From contig NZ_MLFN01000041.1 in assembly GCF_002095315.1 (NCBI RefSeq), positions 1 through 39,103 on the forward strand: a stretch of 39,103 nt of DNA, read 5' to 3'. The notes under the pieces are model-generated. The model did no database searches and had not been told where the DNA came from. It saw only the letters and a list, made by a program, of their open reading frames with translations. Shown one piece after another: positions 9,436 through 17,234 of the stretch; within the stretch, counting starts at the first letter, position 1, and each line of letters begins with the position of its first letter. This stretch comes from Pantoea conspicua (GTDB lineage Bacteria; Pseudomonadota; Gammaproteobacteria; Enterobacterales; Enterobacteriaceae). Both the position numbers and the translations under genes were made by a program.

Positions 9436-10107
9436 ATGTCGAATCAGAGTGTGGTTAAGGCGGAAACCGTCAGCGCCAGTAAAAGCAGTTATCTGGCGCT
9501 GATTTTCGCCATCCTGTTTTTCTCGGGGCTCTTTTATCGGGTGGATGGGCTGAAATGGCTGGGGGCGTTTGACTTCACTACCCTGGGCGGCAACTTTGGC
9601 ACCATGAAAGATCCCGCCAGCAACACCTTTCTCGGGGCTGGCGGACTCAGCGCCAAAGCCGGTTTTCTGTTTGCGCTGTCACTCACGCCGACTGTGATGC
9701 TGGCGCTGGGCGTGCTGGAAATCTTCACCCACTACGGCGCGATTCGCGCAGCGCACCGGCTGCTGACGCCATTACTGAAACCCTTAATGGGCCTGCCGGG
9801 ACGTTGCGGGCTGGCGTTAATTACCGATCTGCAAAGCACCGATGCGGGTGCGGCGTTAACCAAAGAGATGTATGACCAGAAACAGATCGGTAAAAAAGAG
9901 GTGGTGGTGATGAGCGCCTGGCAATATTCCGGCGCCGGTTTAATCAATAACTATTTTGCTATTGGTACGGCGCTGTTTGCCTCAATGACGCTGCCGATCA
10001 TTATCCCGCTGATGCTCATGCTGGTGCTGAAATTTGTCGGTGCGGCGATTACCCGCTTCGTGTTAAACAGTGTTTATAAAAAGGATTTCAGCGATGGAAA
10101 CCAATAA
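9436..10107 (+). CDS. yjiH: YjiH-family inner membrane protein (nucleoside-recognition/Gate domain)
   Basis: The product has 223 residues and several hydrophobic segments, starting at about residue 20 (YLALIFAILFFSGLF). The segment LMGLPGRCGLALITDLQSTDAG and the overall layout match E. coli YjiH (227 residues), a member of the SpmA-like 'Gate' family of unknown transport function. The start ATG has AGGAGG five bases upstream. It overlaps the yjiG start by 14 bases, so the two are translationally coupled. In E. coli yjiH-yjiG precede the isoaspartyl dipeptidase gene iadA; here the third gene is an M20 amidohydrolase. YjiHG are therefore likely to move a peptide- or amide-type compound, which is inference. 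Confidence 0.85.
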   Translation: MSNQSVVKAETVSASKSSYLALIFAILFFSGLFYRVDGLKWLGAFDFTTLGGNFGTMKDPASNTFLGAGGLSAKAGFLFALSLTPTVMLALGVLEIFTHYGAIRAAHRLLTPLLKPLMGLPGRCGLALITDLQSTDAGAALTKEMYDQKQIGKKEVVVMSAWQYSGAGLINNYFAIGTALFASMTLPIIIPLMLMLVLKFVGAAITRFVLNSVYKKDFSDGNQ

Positions 10108-10573
10108 AGTCGTCAGCGTCAGTCATAACCCGTTTGATGTGTTTGTCACCGGTGCGCGTAAAGGCTTTCATATCGCCATTCATAATCTGATGCCCAATGT
10201 GGTGATGGCGTATGTGCTGGCGGAAGTGCTCAACCTGCTCGGTATTATGCCGTTGCTGGGACAGGTTTTTGCCCCGGTGATGGGTCTGTTTGGCCTGCCA
10301 GGCGAAGCGATTACCGTGCTGCTGACCGCGTGGCTCTCCTCATCGGCGGGCACCGGCGTGGCGGTCAGCCTGCTGACTAAAGGGCTGCTGACCGGCGCGG
10401 ATATTACCGTGCTGGCACCGGCGATCTTTCTGATGGGATCGCAACTGCAATATATGGGGCGGCTGCTGGGCGTGGCCGATGTGCCGAAAAAATACTGGCC
10501 GCTGCTGATGCTGGTAAGCATCATCAATGCGCTGATCGCGATGTTTGTTATGCGTCTGTTTATTCAGGAGTGA
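10094..10573 (+). CDS. yjiG: YjiG-family inner membrane protein (SpmB-like)
   Basis: The product has 159 residues and several membrane segments (about 24-45, 55-80, 110-130, 135-158). It matches E. coli YjiG (153 residues), the SpmB-like partner of YjiH. I chose the ATG at 10094 over an upstream in-frame ATG because AAGGA lies eight bases before it and it gives the family length. It overlaps the end of yjiH and is followed four bases later by the GTG of the M20 gene. The two Gate proteins probably act together in the membrane. Confidence 0.85.
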   Translation: METNKVVSVSHNPFDVFVTGARKGFHIAIHNLMPNVVMAYVLAEVLNLLGIMPLLGQVFAPVMGLFGLPGEAITVLLTAWLSSSAGTGVAVSLLTKGLLTGADITVLAPAIFLMGSQLQYMGRLLGVADVPKKYWPLLMLVSIINALIAMFVMRLFIQE

Positions 10574-10577
10574 AGCC

Positions 10578-11681
10578 GTGTCTGAGGTATTAGAGCATTA
10601 CCATTTTCTGCATGAGATCCCGGAACTGGGATTCCAGGAGGTTAAAACCTCCGCTTACATCGCCGACCAGCTGGAGCAGGCGGGCCTGAAGGTGACGCGT
10701 AACATCAACAACACCACCGGCATCGTGGCGGAGATCGACAGTGGGGTGCCGGGTCCGGTGCTGGCGCTGCGCGCCGATATGGATGCGCTGGGTCATATCA
10801 TTGAGGGCGTGCCCTGCGCGCGTCATACCTGCGGCCACGACGGCCACTCTTCCGTGGTGCTGACCGCTGCGGCGGCGTTACTCAAAGAGGGCGCGGTGAA
10901 ATGCGGCCGGCTGAAAATTCTGTTCCAGCCTGCGGAGGAGCTGGGCGCGGGCGCACTGGCGATGGTTGAGGGCGGCGCGCTGGATGACGTGGAGATGATT
11001 CTGGGATTCCACCTGCGACCGCTGGAAGAGTGCGTGGTGGGGCAGGCGGTGGCTGCGGTGCTTTACTCGGCCTGCAGCACGCTGGAAGCCACCATCAAAG
11101 GCCAGCCGGCGCACGCGGCGCGTCCGCATCTCGGCGTCAACGCGCTGGATGCGGCGGTACAGGCGGTGAACGCAGTAAACACGCTGCACCTGTCGCCGGG
11201 TCTCAACTGGAGCGTCAAAGCGACACGGTTCCTGTGTGACGCGGGCGTCACCAACTCGGTGCCGGATGAAGCGCGGGTGGTGTGGGATCTGCGCTCGCAG
11301 GAAAATGCGCCGATGGAGCTGCTGAAAGAACAGGTTACACGCGCTATCGTCAACAGCGTTGCGGCGCTCGGTGCCACGGCAGAGGTCCGGGTATTGAAAG
11401 AGATGCCGGCGGCTGAAATTGATGATGAGGCGACGGCGGTGATCCGTGCGGCGATTGTCGAGGTATTGGGTGAAGAGGGTCTGCTGCCCGACAGAACGAC
11501 CCCAGGCAGTGAGGACTTTTTTTACTATCCGGTGAAACGTCCCGGCGTGAAGGCGGGCTTCTGGGGATTAGGCACCAACCTGACACCGGGGCTGCATCAT
11601 CCCGATATGCGCTTTGATCTGAATTCGCTGGAGATTGGCGTGCAGATCTTCAAAGCCTGCGTCCGCAAGGTGCTGGGCTAG
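10578..11681 (+). CDS. M20-family amidohydrolase (N-acyl amino acid/peptide hydrolase)
   Basis: This is a metal-dependent amidase of peptidase family M20D, 367 residues from the GTG at 10578. That start has AGGAG seven bases upstream and sits immediately after the yjiG stop. Binuclear metal motifs are present: RADMDAL, HTCGHDGH, QPAEELGAGA and, near the C-terminus, GLHHPDMRF; the dimerisation domain carries AHAARPHLGVNALDA. The family removes acyl or aminoacyl groups from amino acids, for example hippurate or IAA conjugates; the substrate here is unknown. It forms a tight operon with yjiH-yjiG and takes the place iadA occupies in E. coli, so the operon probably imports or exports what this enzyme makes. 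Confidence 0.88.
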   Translation: MSEVLEHYHFLHEIPELGFQEVKTSAYIADQLEQAGLKVTRNINNTTGIVAEIDSGVPGPVLALRADMDALGHIIEGVPCARHTCGHDGHSSVVLTAAAALLKEGAVKCGRLKILFQPAEELGAGALAMVEGGALDDVEMILGFHLRPLEECVVGQAVAAVLYSACSTLEATIKGQPAHAARPHLGVNALDAAVQAVNAVNTLHLSPGLNWSVKATRFLCDAGVTNSVPDEARVVWDLRSQENAPMELLKEQVTRAIVNSVAALGATAEVRVLKEMPAAEIDDEATAVIRAAIVEVLGEEGLLPDRTTPGSEDFFYYPVKRPGVKAGFWGLGTNLTPGLHHPDMRFDLNSLEIGVQIFKACVRKVLG

Positions 11682-11687
11682 ATAAAA

Positions 11688-11715
11688 GCGTTACCCGTCT
11701 CGCGGCGGGTAACGC
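11688..11715 (-). terminator. Hairpin between the M20 gene and the DUF1989 operon
   Basis: The perfect 10-bp arms GCGTTACCCG/CGGGTAACGC enclose an eight-base loop. On the minus strand the hairpin is followed by TTTTATC, so it looks like the terminator of the minus-strand operon. On the plus strand no T-run follows, but it could still help to end the M20 transcript. Confidence 0.6.
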
Positions 11716-11719
11716 CATC

Positions 11720-12394
11720 CTATCGGGCTGGTACCCAGGGTCCCGCCAGTTGAGGGGTGGGGAAGTTACCGGTAAGAATGCGTAGCTCCGCATCGCGCGG
11801 TGTGTTGTCGCCAGCGCCCTGAATGCTGACAATATCCTGTGGGCAGGCCGAAAAGGCGACATAGCAGTCCATCTCGGCGCGAAGAATGATGTAATCCCCC
11901 GCACGCGTCACCACCGGCAGCGTTTTCAGCGTAATGCCGTCTGGCTGCACCTGAATATTCATAAAAATGTTAAACGACGCCAGATTACCGTGTGGCAGGC
12001 TCACGCCCAGTGCTGCCATAGCCTCAAACAGGTTGTCATGGCAGTTGCGGTGCGGTTCGGTACAGCCCAGCAGGGCATAGCGGCGTGCGTCGCAGGCGGC
12101 CATAAAGGTGTCGTGTACCCCCGGTGAAGTATCTTCTACCAGCGTCAGAATAGGATGGCGCTGGTTGGTAATAAAACTGTCACCCGTTTTGGGGTTAAGA
12201 CGCTGGTTCCAGACGCGTGTCGCCTCCATCGACATATATTCAGTCACATCCGCCGCGTTATAAGCCCAGCAATCCACCACCTGGGTGCCGTGCGAATTGA
12301 TCACCTGTACGGCTTCGCCTTTATGCAATAAAACGGCCCGGCCGTGACGCGCCGGGACAAGCAGCGCCGCGCGCTGCTGATATTCAGCTGACAT
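11720..12394 (-). CDS. DUF1989 (urea carboxylase-associated/carboxyguanidine deiminase-like) protein, copy 3
   Basis: The product has 224 residues and is soluble. It carries the family marks HDTFMAACDARRY, EPHRNCHDNL and FSACPQDIVSIQG; the last two Cys/His-rich motifs are conserved in DUF1989 proteins. Members described as urea carboxylase-associated have been shown to be carboxyguanidine deiminases (CgdA/CgdB). This copy is the last gene of the minus-strand operon, starts 13 bases after the permease stop, and has AGGAG six bases before ATG. Guanidine carboxylase is not in the window, so the true substrate may differ. It could deiminate or hydrolyse an imported guanidino- or ureido-compound. 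Confidence 0.8.
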   Translation of the reverse strand: MSAEYQQRAALLVPARHGRAVLLHKGEAVQVINSHGTQVVDCWAYNAADVTEYMSMEATRVWNQRLNPKTGDSFITNQRHPILTLVEDTSPGVHDTFMAACDARRYALLGCTEPHRNCHDNLFEAMAALGVSLPHGNLASFNIFMNIQVQPDGITLKTLPVVTRAGDYIILRAEMDCYVAFSACPQDIVSIQGAGDNTPRDAELRILTGNFPTPQLAGPWVPAR

Positions 12395-12407
12395 AAGATT
12401 CTCCTGG

Positions 12408-13073
12408 TTAATGCGGCATGATGCGGCGGTAGCGCGTCATGCGAAATTCAAGGCGGCGTGCCAGCCCGTCGAGCAGGCTGTTGAGTATCCAGTAGCAGAC
12501 CGCCACGGTGAGGTAAATCTCCAGCGGCGCATAGGTCGCGGAGATCACCTCTCTGGCGGCGTACATAAACTCCTGTACCGAGACGATGGAGAGCAGTGCG
12601 GAATCCTTAATCAGACCGATCAACAGCCCGATCAGCGGCGAGAGCATTTGCGGCAGCGTTTGCGGAAGCACCACGTCACGTAATTGCTCCGTACGGCTCA
12701 GTCCCAGCACGCGGCACGCCTCCCATTGGCTGCGGGGCAGCGCCGCAATGGCACTGCGTATGACCTGAGCGATATAGGGGGCGTAGTAAAGCGTTAACGC
12801 CAGTACGCCGACCTGCGGCGAGCTGAAGGTGACGCCATACTCCGGCAGCACGAAATAGAGCAGATAGATCACCACCAGCAGCGGCAGAGCCAGCGTCAGC
12901 GCGCTGTAGAAACGCAGCAAGCGTTGCCAGAAGGCTGGCGCACGCATCAGACCGATTGCCATGATGCCGCCCCAGAGTAATGAGCAAAGCGCAGCGACGG
13001 CGCAGAGCTGCAGCGTGGCAGCCATTCCCTCGGCCAGTGACGGCAGCGCCGTGAAAATCACCTGCCAGTCCAT
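12408..13073 (-). CDS. ABC transporter permease, polar amino acid uptake family (second subunit)
   Basis: The product has 221 residues and about five membrane helices. The family 'EAA' cytoplasmic loop appears as WEACRVLGLSRTEQLRDVVLPQ. It belongs to the HisM/GlnP-type permeases for polar amino acids, opines and related compounds. The ATG overlaps the stop of the preceding permease by one base (TAATG). With that subunit it should form a heterodimeric channel fed by the binding protein encoded at the head of the operon. No nucleotide-binding subunit is encoded nearby. Confidence 0.88.
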   Translation of the reverse strand: MDWQVIFTALPSLAEGMAATLQLCAVAALCSLLWGGIMAIGLMRAPAFWQRLLRFYSALTLALPLLVVIYLLYFVLPEYGVTFSSPQVGVLALTLYYAPYIAQVIRSAIAALPRSQWEACRVLGLSRTEQLRDVVLPQTLPQMLSPLIGLLIGLIKDSALLSIVSVQEFMYAAREVISATYAPLEIYLTVAVCYWILNSLLDGLARRLEFRMTRYRRIMPH

Positions 13074-13723
13074 TATGTGCGCCTCCCTTTGCGTTCCAGC
13101 TGATGCGCAATGCGCATCAGCGGCAGCGCGATTAAAAGATATCCTGCCGCAACCAGCAGCAGCACCTGCGTTGTCTCATAGGTACGAGCGATGACGATCT
13201 GGCCCGCGTAGGTCAGTTCGGTGAGCGCCACCACCGACGCCAGCGGCGTGGTTTTGAGCAGAATGGTAAATTCGTTCACCAGCATGGGCAGGCTGGCCTG
13301 CAGCACCTGCGGATTGATCACGTACCACCAGGTCAGCCATCGGCTCAGGCCCAGCGTGCGCGCCGCCTCGCGCTGACCGCGTGTGACCAGGTCCTGATTC
13401 ACGCGCAGAATTTCCGCCACGTAGGCGCCGCTGTTAAGGCCGATGGCGATCACCGCCGCCAGCATCGGCTGTCCGCCAAGGCCAAGGCGTGGCAGGGTGA
13501 AAAAGACCACAAACAGCTGCACGATGGCCGGGGTGCCGCGCATCAGGCTGACGTAGAGGCGGCCGATGCCACGCCACAGCCAGAAGCGGCGTAACTGAAG
13601 AAAACAGCCGAACAGGCCCATCGCCAGGCTGAACAGCGCTGCCAGTACGGTGAGACAAAGCGTCATCAGCAGGCCATATCCCAGTTCGGGCAGGGCGCTG
13701 ACTATCTGTTCATTCAGCCCCAT
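13073..13723 (-). CDS. ABC transporter permease, polar amino acid uptake family (first subunit)
   Basis: The product has 216 residues and several membrane helices, starting with a hydrophobic stretch at about residues 12-40. Its EAA loop reads GQREAARTLGLSRWLTWWYVINPQ. The family places it with HisQ/HisM-like permeases. Two adjacent starts are possible, GTG at 13726 or ATG at 13723; GGAG lies six or nine bases upstream respectively. It lies directly after the second DUF1989 gene, showing that transport and enzyme genes are interleaved in one transcript. Confidence 0.88.
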   Translation of the reverse strand: MGLNEQIVSALPELGYGLLMTLCLTVLAALFSLAMGLFGCFLQLRRFWLWRGIGRLYVSLMRGTPAIVQLFVVFFTLPRLGLGGQPMLAAVIAIGLNSGAYVAEILRVNQDLVTRGQREAARTLGLSRWLTWWYVINPQVLQASLPMLVNEFTILLKTTPLASVVALTELTYAGQIVIARTYETTQVLLLVAAGYLLIALPLMRIAHQLERKGRRT

Positions 13724-13729
13724 CACCGG

Positions 13730-14377
13730 CTACTCCAGCTTAAAGTCGGACAGGTTTTCCGCCACCGCAAGGTGAAGCGGCGCTGGCTGGTCGTTGCCCT
13801 CGATGCCGGTATTGCAGGCCGAAACGATAAACTGCATATCCATGGTGACGCGGCAGGTAATTGCGTCGCCCGCGCGTGTCAGGTTGGGTTCAGGCAGGAT
13901 CTCTCCCGCGCGCGTGAGCCTGACATGCATAAAGAGATTGATGGGGTCGGGAAGTTTCGGCACCGTCATGCCGAGACGCGACAGTTCGCCGCGAACCGCC
14001 TCAACACATCCCTCACCCTGATAGCCGCGCGAGGCCAGAAAGGCACGCGTTGAGGCGGGAAGCAGCAGGTCGTGGCGCTTAACGCTATCTTTGCCCAGCA
14101 CCATCACCGGACGTCGGCGATTGTTAACCAGCCGCATGCCTGAGCCGAGCAGATAGCTGTTGCTGAAGACGCGGGTGTGGTGCACCGAGAGCCATATCGC
14201 CGGATCGGCGAGACTGAAACCAAACAGCGACGCCACTGCACCTGGCGCCAGCGCGCTGATACGCAGTAACTGGCCGCGCAGCACCCGAATCGAACCGACG
14301 CTACCCGCAGCAACGTTAAGTGGGGCGGCAACAGGACGCGACACCACTTCCTCAAATCCTTCACGCATTAACAGCAT
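13730..14377 (-). CDS. DUF1989 protein, copy 2 (divergent)
   Basis: The product has 215 residues and is the most divergent of the three copies. The C-terminal family motif is VSACNTGIEGND in place of SACPQDI, and GEGCVEAV stands where the others have HRNCxDNL. LPDPINLFMHVRLTRAGEI is shared with the family. The ATG at 14377 has GGAGGT five bases upstream and lies within the end of the preceding DUF1989 gene (17-base overlap), so the two are translationally coupled. This recalls the paired CgdA/CgdB subunits of carboxyguanidine deiminase, where one partner is degenerate; whether this copy is catalytic is open. Confidence 0.78.
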   Translation of the reverse strand: MLLMREGFEEVVSRPVAAPLNVAAGSVGSIRVLRGQLLRISALAPGAVASLFGFSLADPAIWLSVHHTRVFSNSYLLGSGMRLVNNRRRPVMVLGKDSVKRHDLLLPASTRAFLASRGYQGEGCVEAVRGELSRLGMTVPKLPDPINLFMHVRLTRAGEILPEPNLTRAGDAITCRVTMDMQFIVSACNTGIEGNDQPAPLHLAVAENLSDFKLE

Positions 14378-14990
14378 GCTTCACCTCCGCAGGCTGGCCG
14401 TCGTGGATCTCAATGGCGATCGGCGTAACCTGCAGGCCGTTGCCGGGAATGATGTCCTGTGGACAGGAGGAGACGGCGCAGATCAGATCGCACAGCGCCT
14501 CGAAGACGATCTGGTCACCGGCCTTGCTGTGCGGATCGGTGACCTCCATACGACCGTCGGCGGTCACCGGCCCGTTTTGAAACAGATTGAACGGTTCCGG
14601 CAATGAGAAATAGGTGATGCCGTGCGACTTCATGCCCTCCAGCAGATTGTCGACACAGTTGCGATGGCCTTCTACGCCGAAATCAACGCTGAAGCGTGTG
14701 CGATCGCAGGCGGGAACATTGGCGTCATGAATACCAATGGTGTCGGCGACGATGCGCAGCAGCGGGCGGTTTTCGCTGGACCAGAGTGCATCCCCGGGTT
14801 TAAAGAAAAGTGAGCGCAGATGCTGGCGGGTGTGCACCGGCGAAAGCTTCTCATCATGGTTAGCGGCATTCACCGCCACAAAATCGGCGGCCTGCTGGCC
14901 CTGGCTGTCGATAATGGTAATCAACTGACCTTTACGAACCTGAAAGGTACGGCCATGCCCGGCCGGTACCCGGATAGAGAGAGGGCTCAT
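14361..14990 (-). CDS. DUF1989 protein, copy 1
   Basis: The product has 209 residues and the full family motif set: QQAADFVAVNA, NVPACDRTRF, EGHRNCVDNL and SSCPQDIIPGNG. It is the first of the DUF1989 copies, three bases after the binding-protein stop-side neighbour and overlapping copy 2. Pairing with copy 2 fits a heteromeric enzyme of the CgdAB kind, active on a carboxylated guanidine or related amidine. Substrate assignment is inferred from the family, not seen in the sequence. Confidence 0.82.
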   Translation of the reverse strand: MSPLSIRVPAGHGRTFQVRKGQLITIIDSQGQQAADFVAVNAANHDEKLSPVHTRQHLRSLFFKPGDALWSSENRPLLRIVADTIGIHDANVPACDRTRFSVDFGVEGHRNCVDNLLEGMKSHGITYFSLPEPFNLFQNGPVTADGRMEVTDPHSKAGDQIVFEALCDLICAVSSCPQDIIPGNGLQVTPIAIEIHDGQPAEVKHAVNA

Positions 14991-14993
14991 CGC

Positions 14994-15821
14994 TTACTCC
15001 TGCGGGATAAAATTGCTGGCGGGTACGGTAAAGGTGGTGCCGAGATACTGCTTTTGCAGTGCGCCAAGTTTGCCGCTTTGCTGCATCGCCAGAATATGGT
15101 CGCTGATCGCCTTGTTCAGAGTAAGATCCTCTTTACGGGTGGCCCAGGCCATCCACTGAGAAGGCCCTGCTTCCCCAGCCTGGGCGACTTTATCGGCATG
15201 CTTTTTCACGATGGGTGCCAGTACAGCAATATCATCCAGCACGAAGTCGGCGCGTTTTGTCATCAGTGTGGTGACGGTCTGATCCAGCGTATCGACGCTG
15301 ATAATCGTAATGGGCGCTTTGCCGGCTTTCTTCAGCTCTTCGTTAAAGCCTTTCAGCAACTGTTCTGGCACGCTGGCGCTCTTAACGGCACCGCGAAGCC
15401 CGGAGAGGCGCGCCGGGTCTATCGGCGATCCGTTAAATTTCTCCGCGTCGTTTTTACGCATCAGCACGCCGTTAACCGTTTTGCTGTAGGGGACGGTAAA
15501 CAGCACCTTTTTTGCACGCTCGGCGGTAACGTTGAGTGAGGAGCCTTCGGCGTCGAACGAGCCGGAGATCAGACCGGGCAGAATGCCGCTGAAGGCGGTC
15601 TTCTGAAACACCACTTTCACCCCAAGATCCTGAGCGAAGGATTGCATGATGGCGACGCTGTAGCCGGTGACCTCTCCCTTGTCACTGGTATATTCATAGG
15701 GCGGAAAGGTCGGGTCGATGCCAACGGTAATTTTGCCGCTGCTTTTAATATCCGAAAGCGTATCAGCCTGCGCGGCGCTGACGGCCAGTAGCGCGGTGAG
15801 AAAGAGTGCGATTTTTTTCAT
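14994..15821 (-). CDS. Periplasmic substrate-binding protein, polar amino acid ABC family
   Basis: The product has 275 residues. The start at 15821 is supported by AGGGGA nine bases upstream and by the signal peptide that follows (MKKIALFLTALLAVSAAQA, cleavage before DT). The mature protein has the family-3 solute-binding layout: ITVGIDPTFPPYEY near the N-terminus, GSFDAEGSSLNVTAERAKKV and the C-terminal QSGKLGALQKQYLG. This family binds amino acids, opines and small cationic compounds. It is the first gene of the DUF1989/permease operon, 251 bases downstream of the RpiR regulator. Confidence 0.9.
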   Translation of the reverse strand: MKKIALFLTALLAVSAAQADTLSDIKSSGKITVGIDPTFPPYEYTSDKGEVTGYSVAIMQSFAQDLGVKVVFQKTAFSGILPGLISGSFDAEGSSLNVTAERAKKVLFTVPYSKTVNGVLMRKNDAEKFNGSPIDPARLSGLRGAVKSASVPEQLLKGFNEELKKAGKAPITIISVDTLDQTVTTLMTKRADFVLDDIAVLAPIVKKHADKVAQAGEAGPSQWMAWATRKEDLTLNKAISDHILAMQQSGKLGALQKQYLGTTFTVPASNFIPQE

Positions 15822-15940
15822 TATGGTGATCCCCTGGTATTGGTGAAGGTCATCCATACCCGAGCAGCTTTCGTGCCACTTTGCGGCACCGGTAACAGAG
15901 AAGGCAGCTGAGCCCGGCGCTTTTACAAACAAAATCAGTG

Positions 15941-15956
15941 AGAAACACATGTTTCT
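15941..15956. promoter_or_regulatory. Candidate operator upstream of the ABC/DUF1989 operon
   Basis: AGAAACA-CA-TGTTTCT is a perfect inverted repeat with 7-bp arms, 120 bases upstream of the binding-protein start and within an AT-rich stretch where a promoter is expected. RpiR-family regulators bind short inverted repeats, and the gene for one lies next door. Confidence 0.45.
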
Positions 15957-16072
15957 TTTTCTGTATTTTATTTTTCTTTTGTTTCTTAAGGCGGCGTGAC
16001 GCATCAGGTACGCCGGACAACGGCGCACCTTTTCAGGGCATCAGGGGGAAGGGGATGCGCCAGCGTGGCACA

Positions 16073-16924
16073 TTATTCCAGCTCGTCGAGTTGCTGGTGC
16101 AGGACCTCGATGGCAGCAAGACGATCGCTACCGGCCTTGCCTGAATGGCGGGCCACCAGCGAGCAAAGCAGGTTGCAGACGCCAGAAAGTGCCACCGTGC
16201 TGTCGAAAATCAGACTTCCGTCGGTGTGGCAGCGCAATGTCCAGCGCGCGTGGCGCGCAGGTTTTCCCGCTAATGCATCGGACAGATAAAGCATAGGAAC
16301 CTCCAGCATCTCTAACGCCGCCATCGCGGAATCCAGCGCTGGCATACGACGACGCAGACCGACACAGATCGCCAGATCCTGCTGGCCGAGGTCGGCAAGC
16401 TGCTCGGCCAGCGAGTCGCCCGCGCGTGGCAGCAGCGAGACATGGGGATGGACATGCAGCAGATCGCGATAGATCAGGGCGGCGATGGTCTGGCTGTGAC
16501 GCCAGCCCAGTATCACAACGCGACGCGCCTGGGCGATCGCCTCTACGCATGACTGCAGGGTATCACCCTCCAGCGAACGAAAGGTATTCACCAGATTGGC
16601 AATCTCTTTTTCCAGGTGCTGTTGCATCAGACTATCGAGCGGTGAGGCGCTGGAACCCGTGTGCAGATAAAGGGGCGAACCGCTATTCTGCATTTCACGC
16701 GCCTGACGGCGTGCTGCTTCATAGCTCTCATAGCCAAGATGACGAAAAAAGCGGGTGGCGGTCGCTTTGGAGACGCCCGCGCTCTGCGCCAGTTCCGTAG
16801 CGGTATTCATCGCCAACTGACCGGGTGCCGCGAGCAGCACTTCAGCCAGTCGTTGTTCGTGAAGGGAAAGCTCATCCCAGTATTGTCGAATACGGCCCTC
16901 CAGGGGGACCGGTCTGGCGCTCAT
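16073..16924 (-). CDS. RpiR-family transcriptional regulator
   Basis: The product has 283 residues from the ATG at 16924 (AGGGA eight bases upstream; the longer frame adds 30 residues with no family similarity). Residues 1-77 form the RpiR helix-turn-helix domain (MNTATELAQSAGVSKATATRFFRHLGY). The C-terminal half is a SIS domain (VVILGWRHSQTIAALIYRDL, QDLAICVGLRRRMPALDSA), which normally binds a phosphosugar but in other members senses different ligands. It sits upstream of, and in the same direction as, the ABC/DUF1989 operon, and is its likely regulator. Confidence 0.85.
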   Translation of the reverse strand: MSARPVPLEGRIRQYWDELSLHEQRLAEVLLAAPGQLAMNTATELAQSAGVSKATATRFFRHLGYESYEAARRQAREMQNSGSPLYLHTGSSASPLDSLMQQHLEKEIANLVNTFRSLEGDTLQSCVEAIAQARRVVILGWRHSQTIAALIYRDLLHVHPHVSLLPRAGDSLAEQLADLGQQDLAICVGLRRRMPALDSAMAALEMLEVPMLYLSDALAGKPARHARWTLRCHTDGSLIFDSTVALSGVCNLLCSLVARHSGKAGSDRLAAIEVLHQQLDELE

Positions 16925-17234
16925 GGGGAATTCCCTGAAATTGAAAACCTTTATCCTGCACAGTGCGTGCCGGGTTGTCATCTGTTTTGACCATCGACCG
17001 CAGGCAGATAACATTTTCCGCCGCCGCTGTTCGCCGCTGCGCGCAAAATATTGTATGCTATGCCGCCTTAAAGCTGACCAGGTAACCGGAATTCACGCCA
17101 ATGTAACTTCGCGCTGACCCGCCGACGACATGATGTCGCCTTTGGCACCGTTTACCCGCCGGTAAGGTTCTGCCGGCCACCGTGATTTATCAGCAGCGCC
17201 AGACCGAGCGCGCTGCTCCATTGAGAAGAATTCC
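16925..17234. other. 310-bp divergent intergenic region, rpiR-type gene / prfC
   Basis: No credible gene is seen. A TATGCT box in the context TTGTATGCTATGCC (about 17052-17057) is a possible -10 for prfC, but no good -35 accompanies it. AGAAG precedes the prfC ATG. Confidence 0.35.

Noticed and set aside
15822..16072. Guanidine riboswitch ahead of the ABC/DUF1989 operon
   Set aside because: Looked for ACGR-loop hairpins or a ykkC-like fold because of the DUF1989 genes; only an unrelated GTGCC/GGCAC hairpin is visible.
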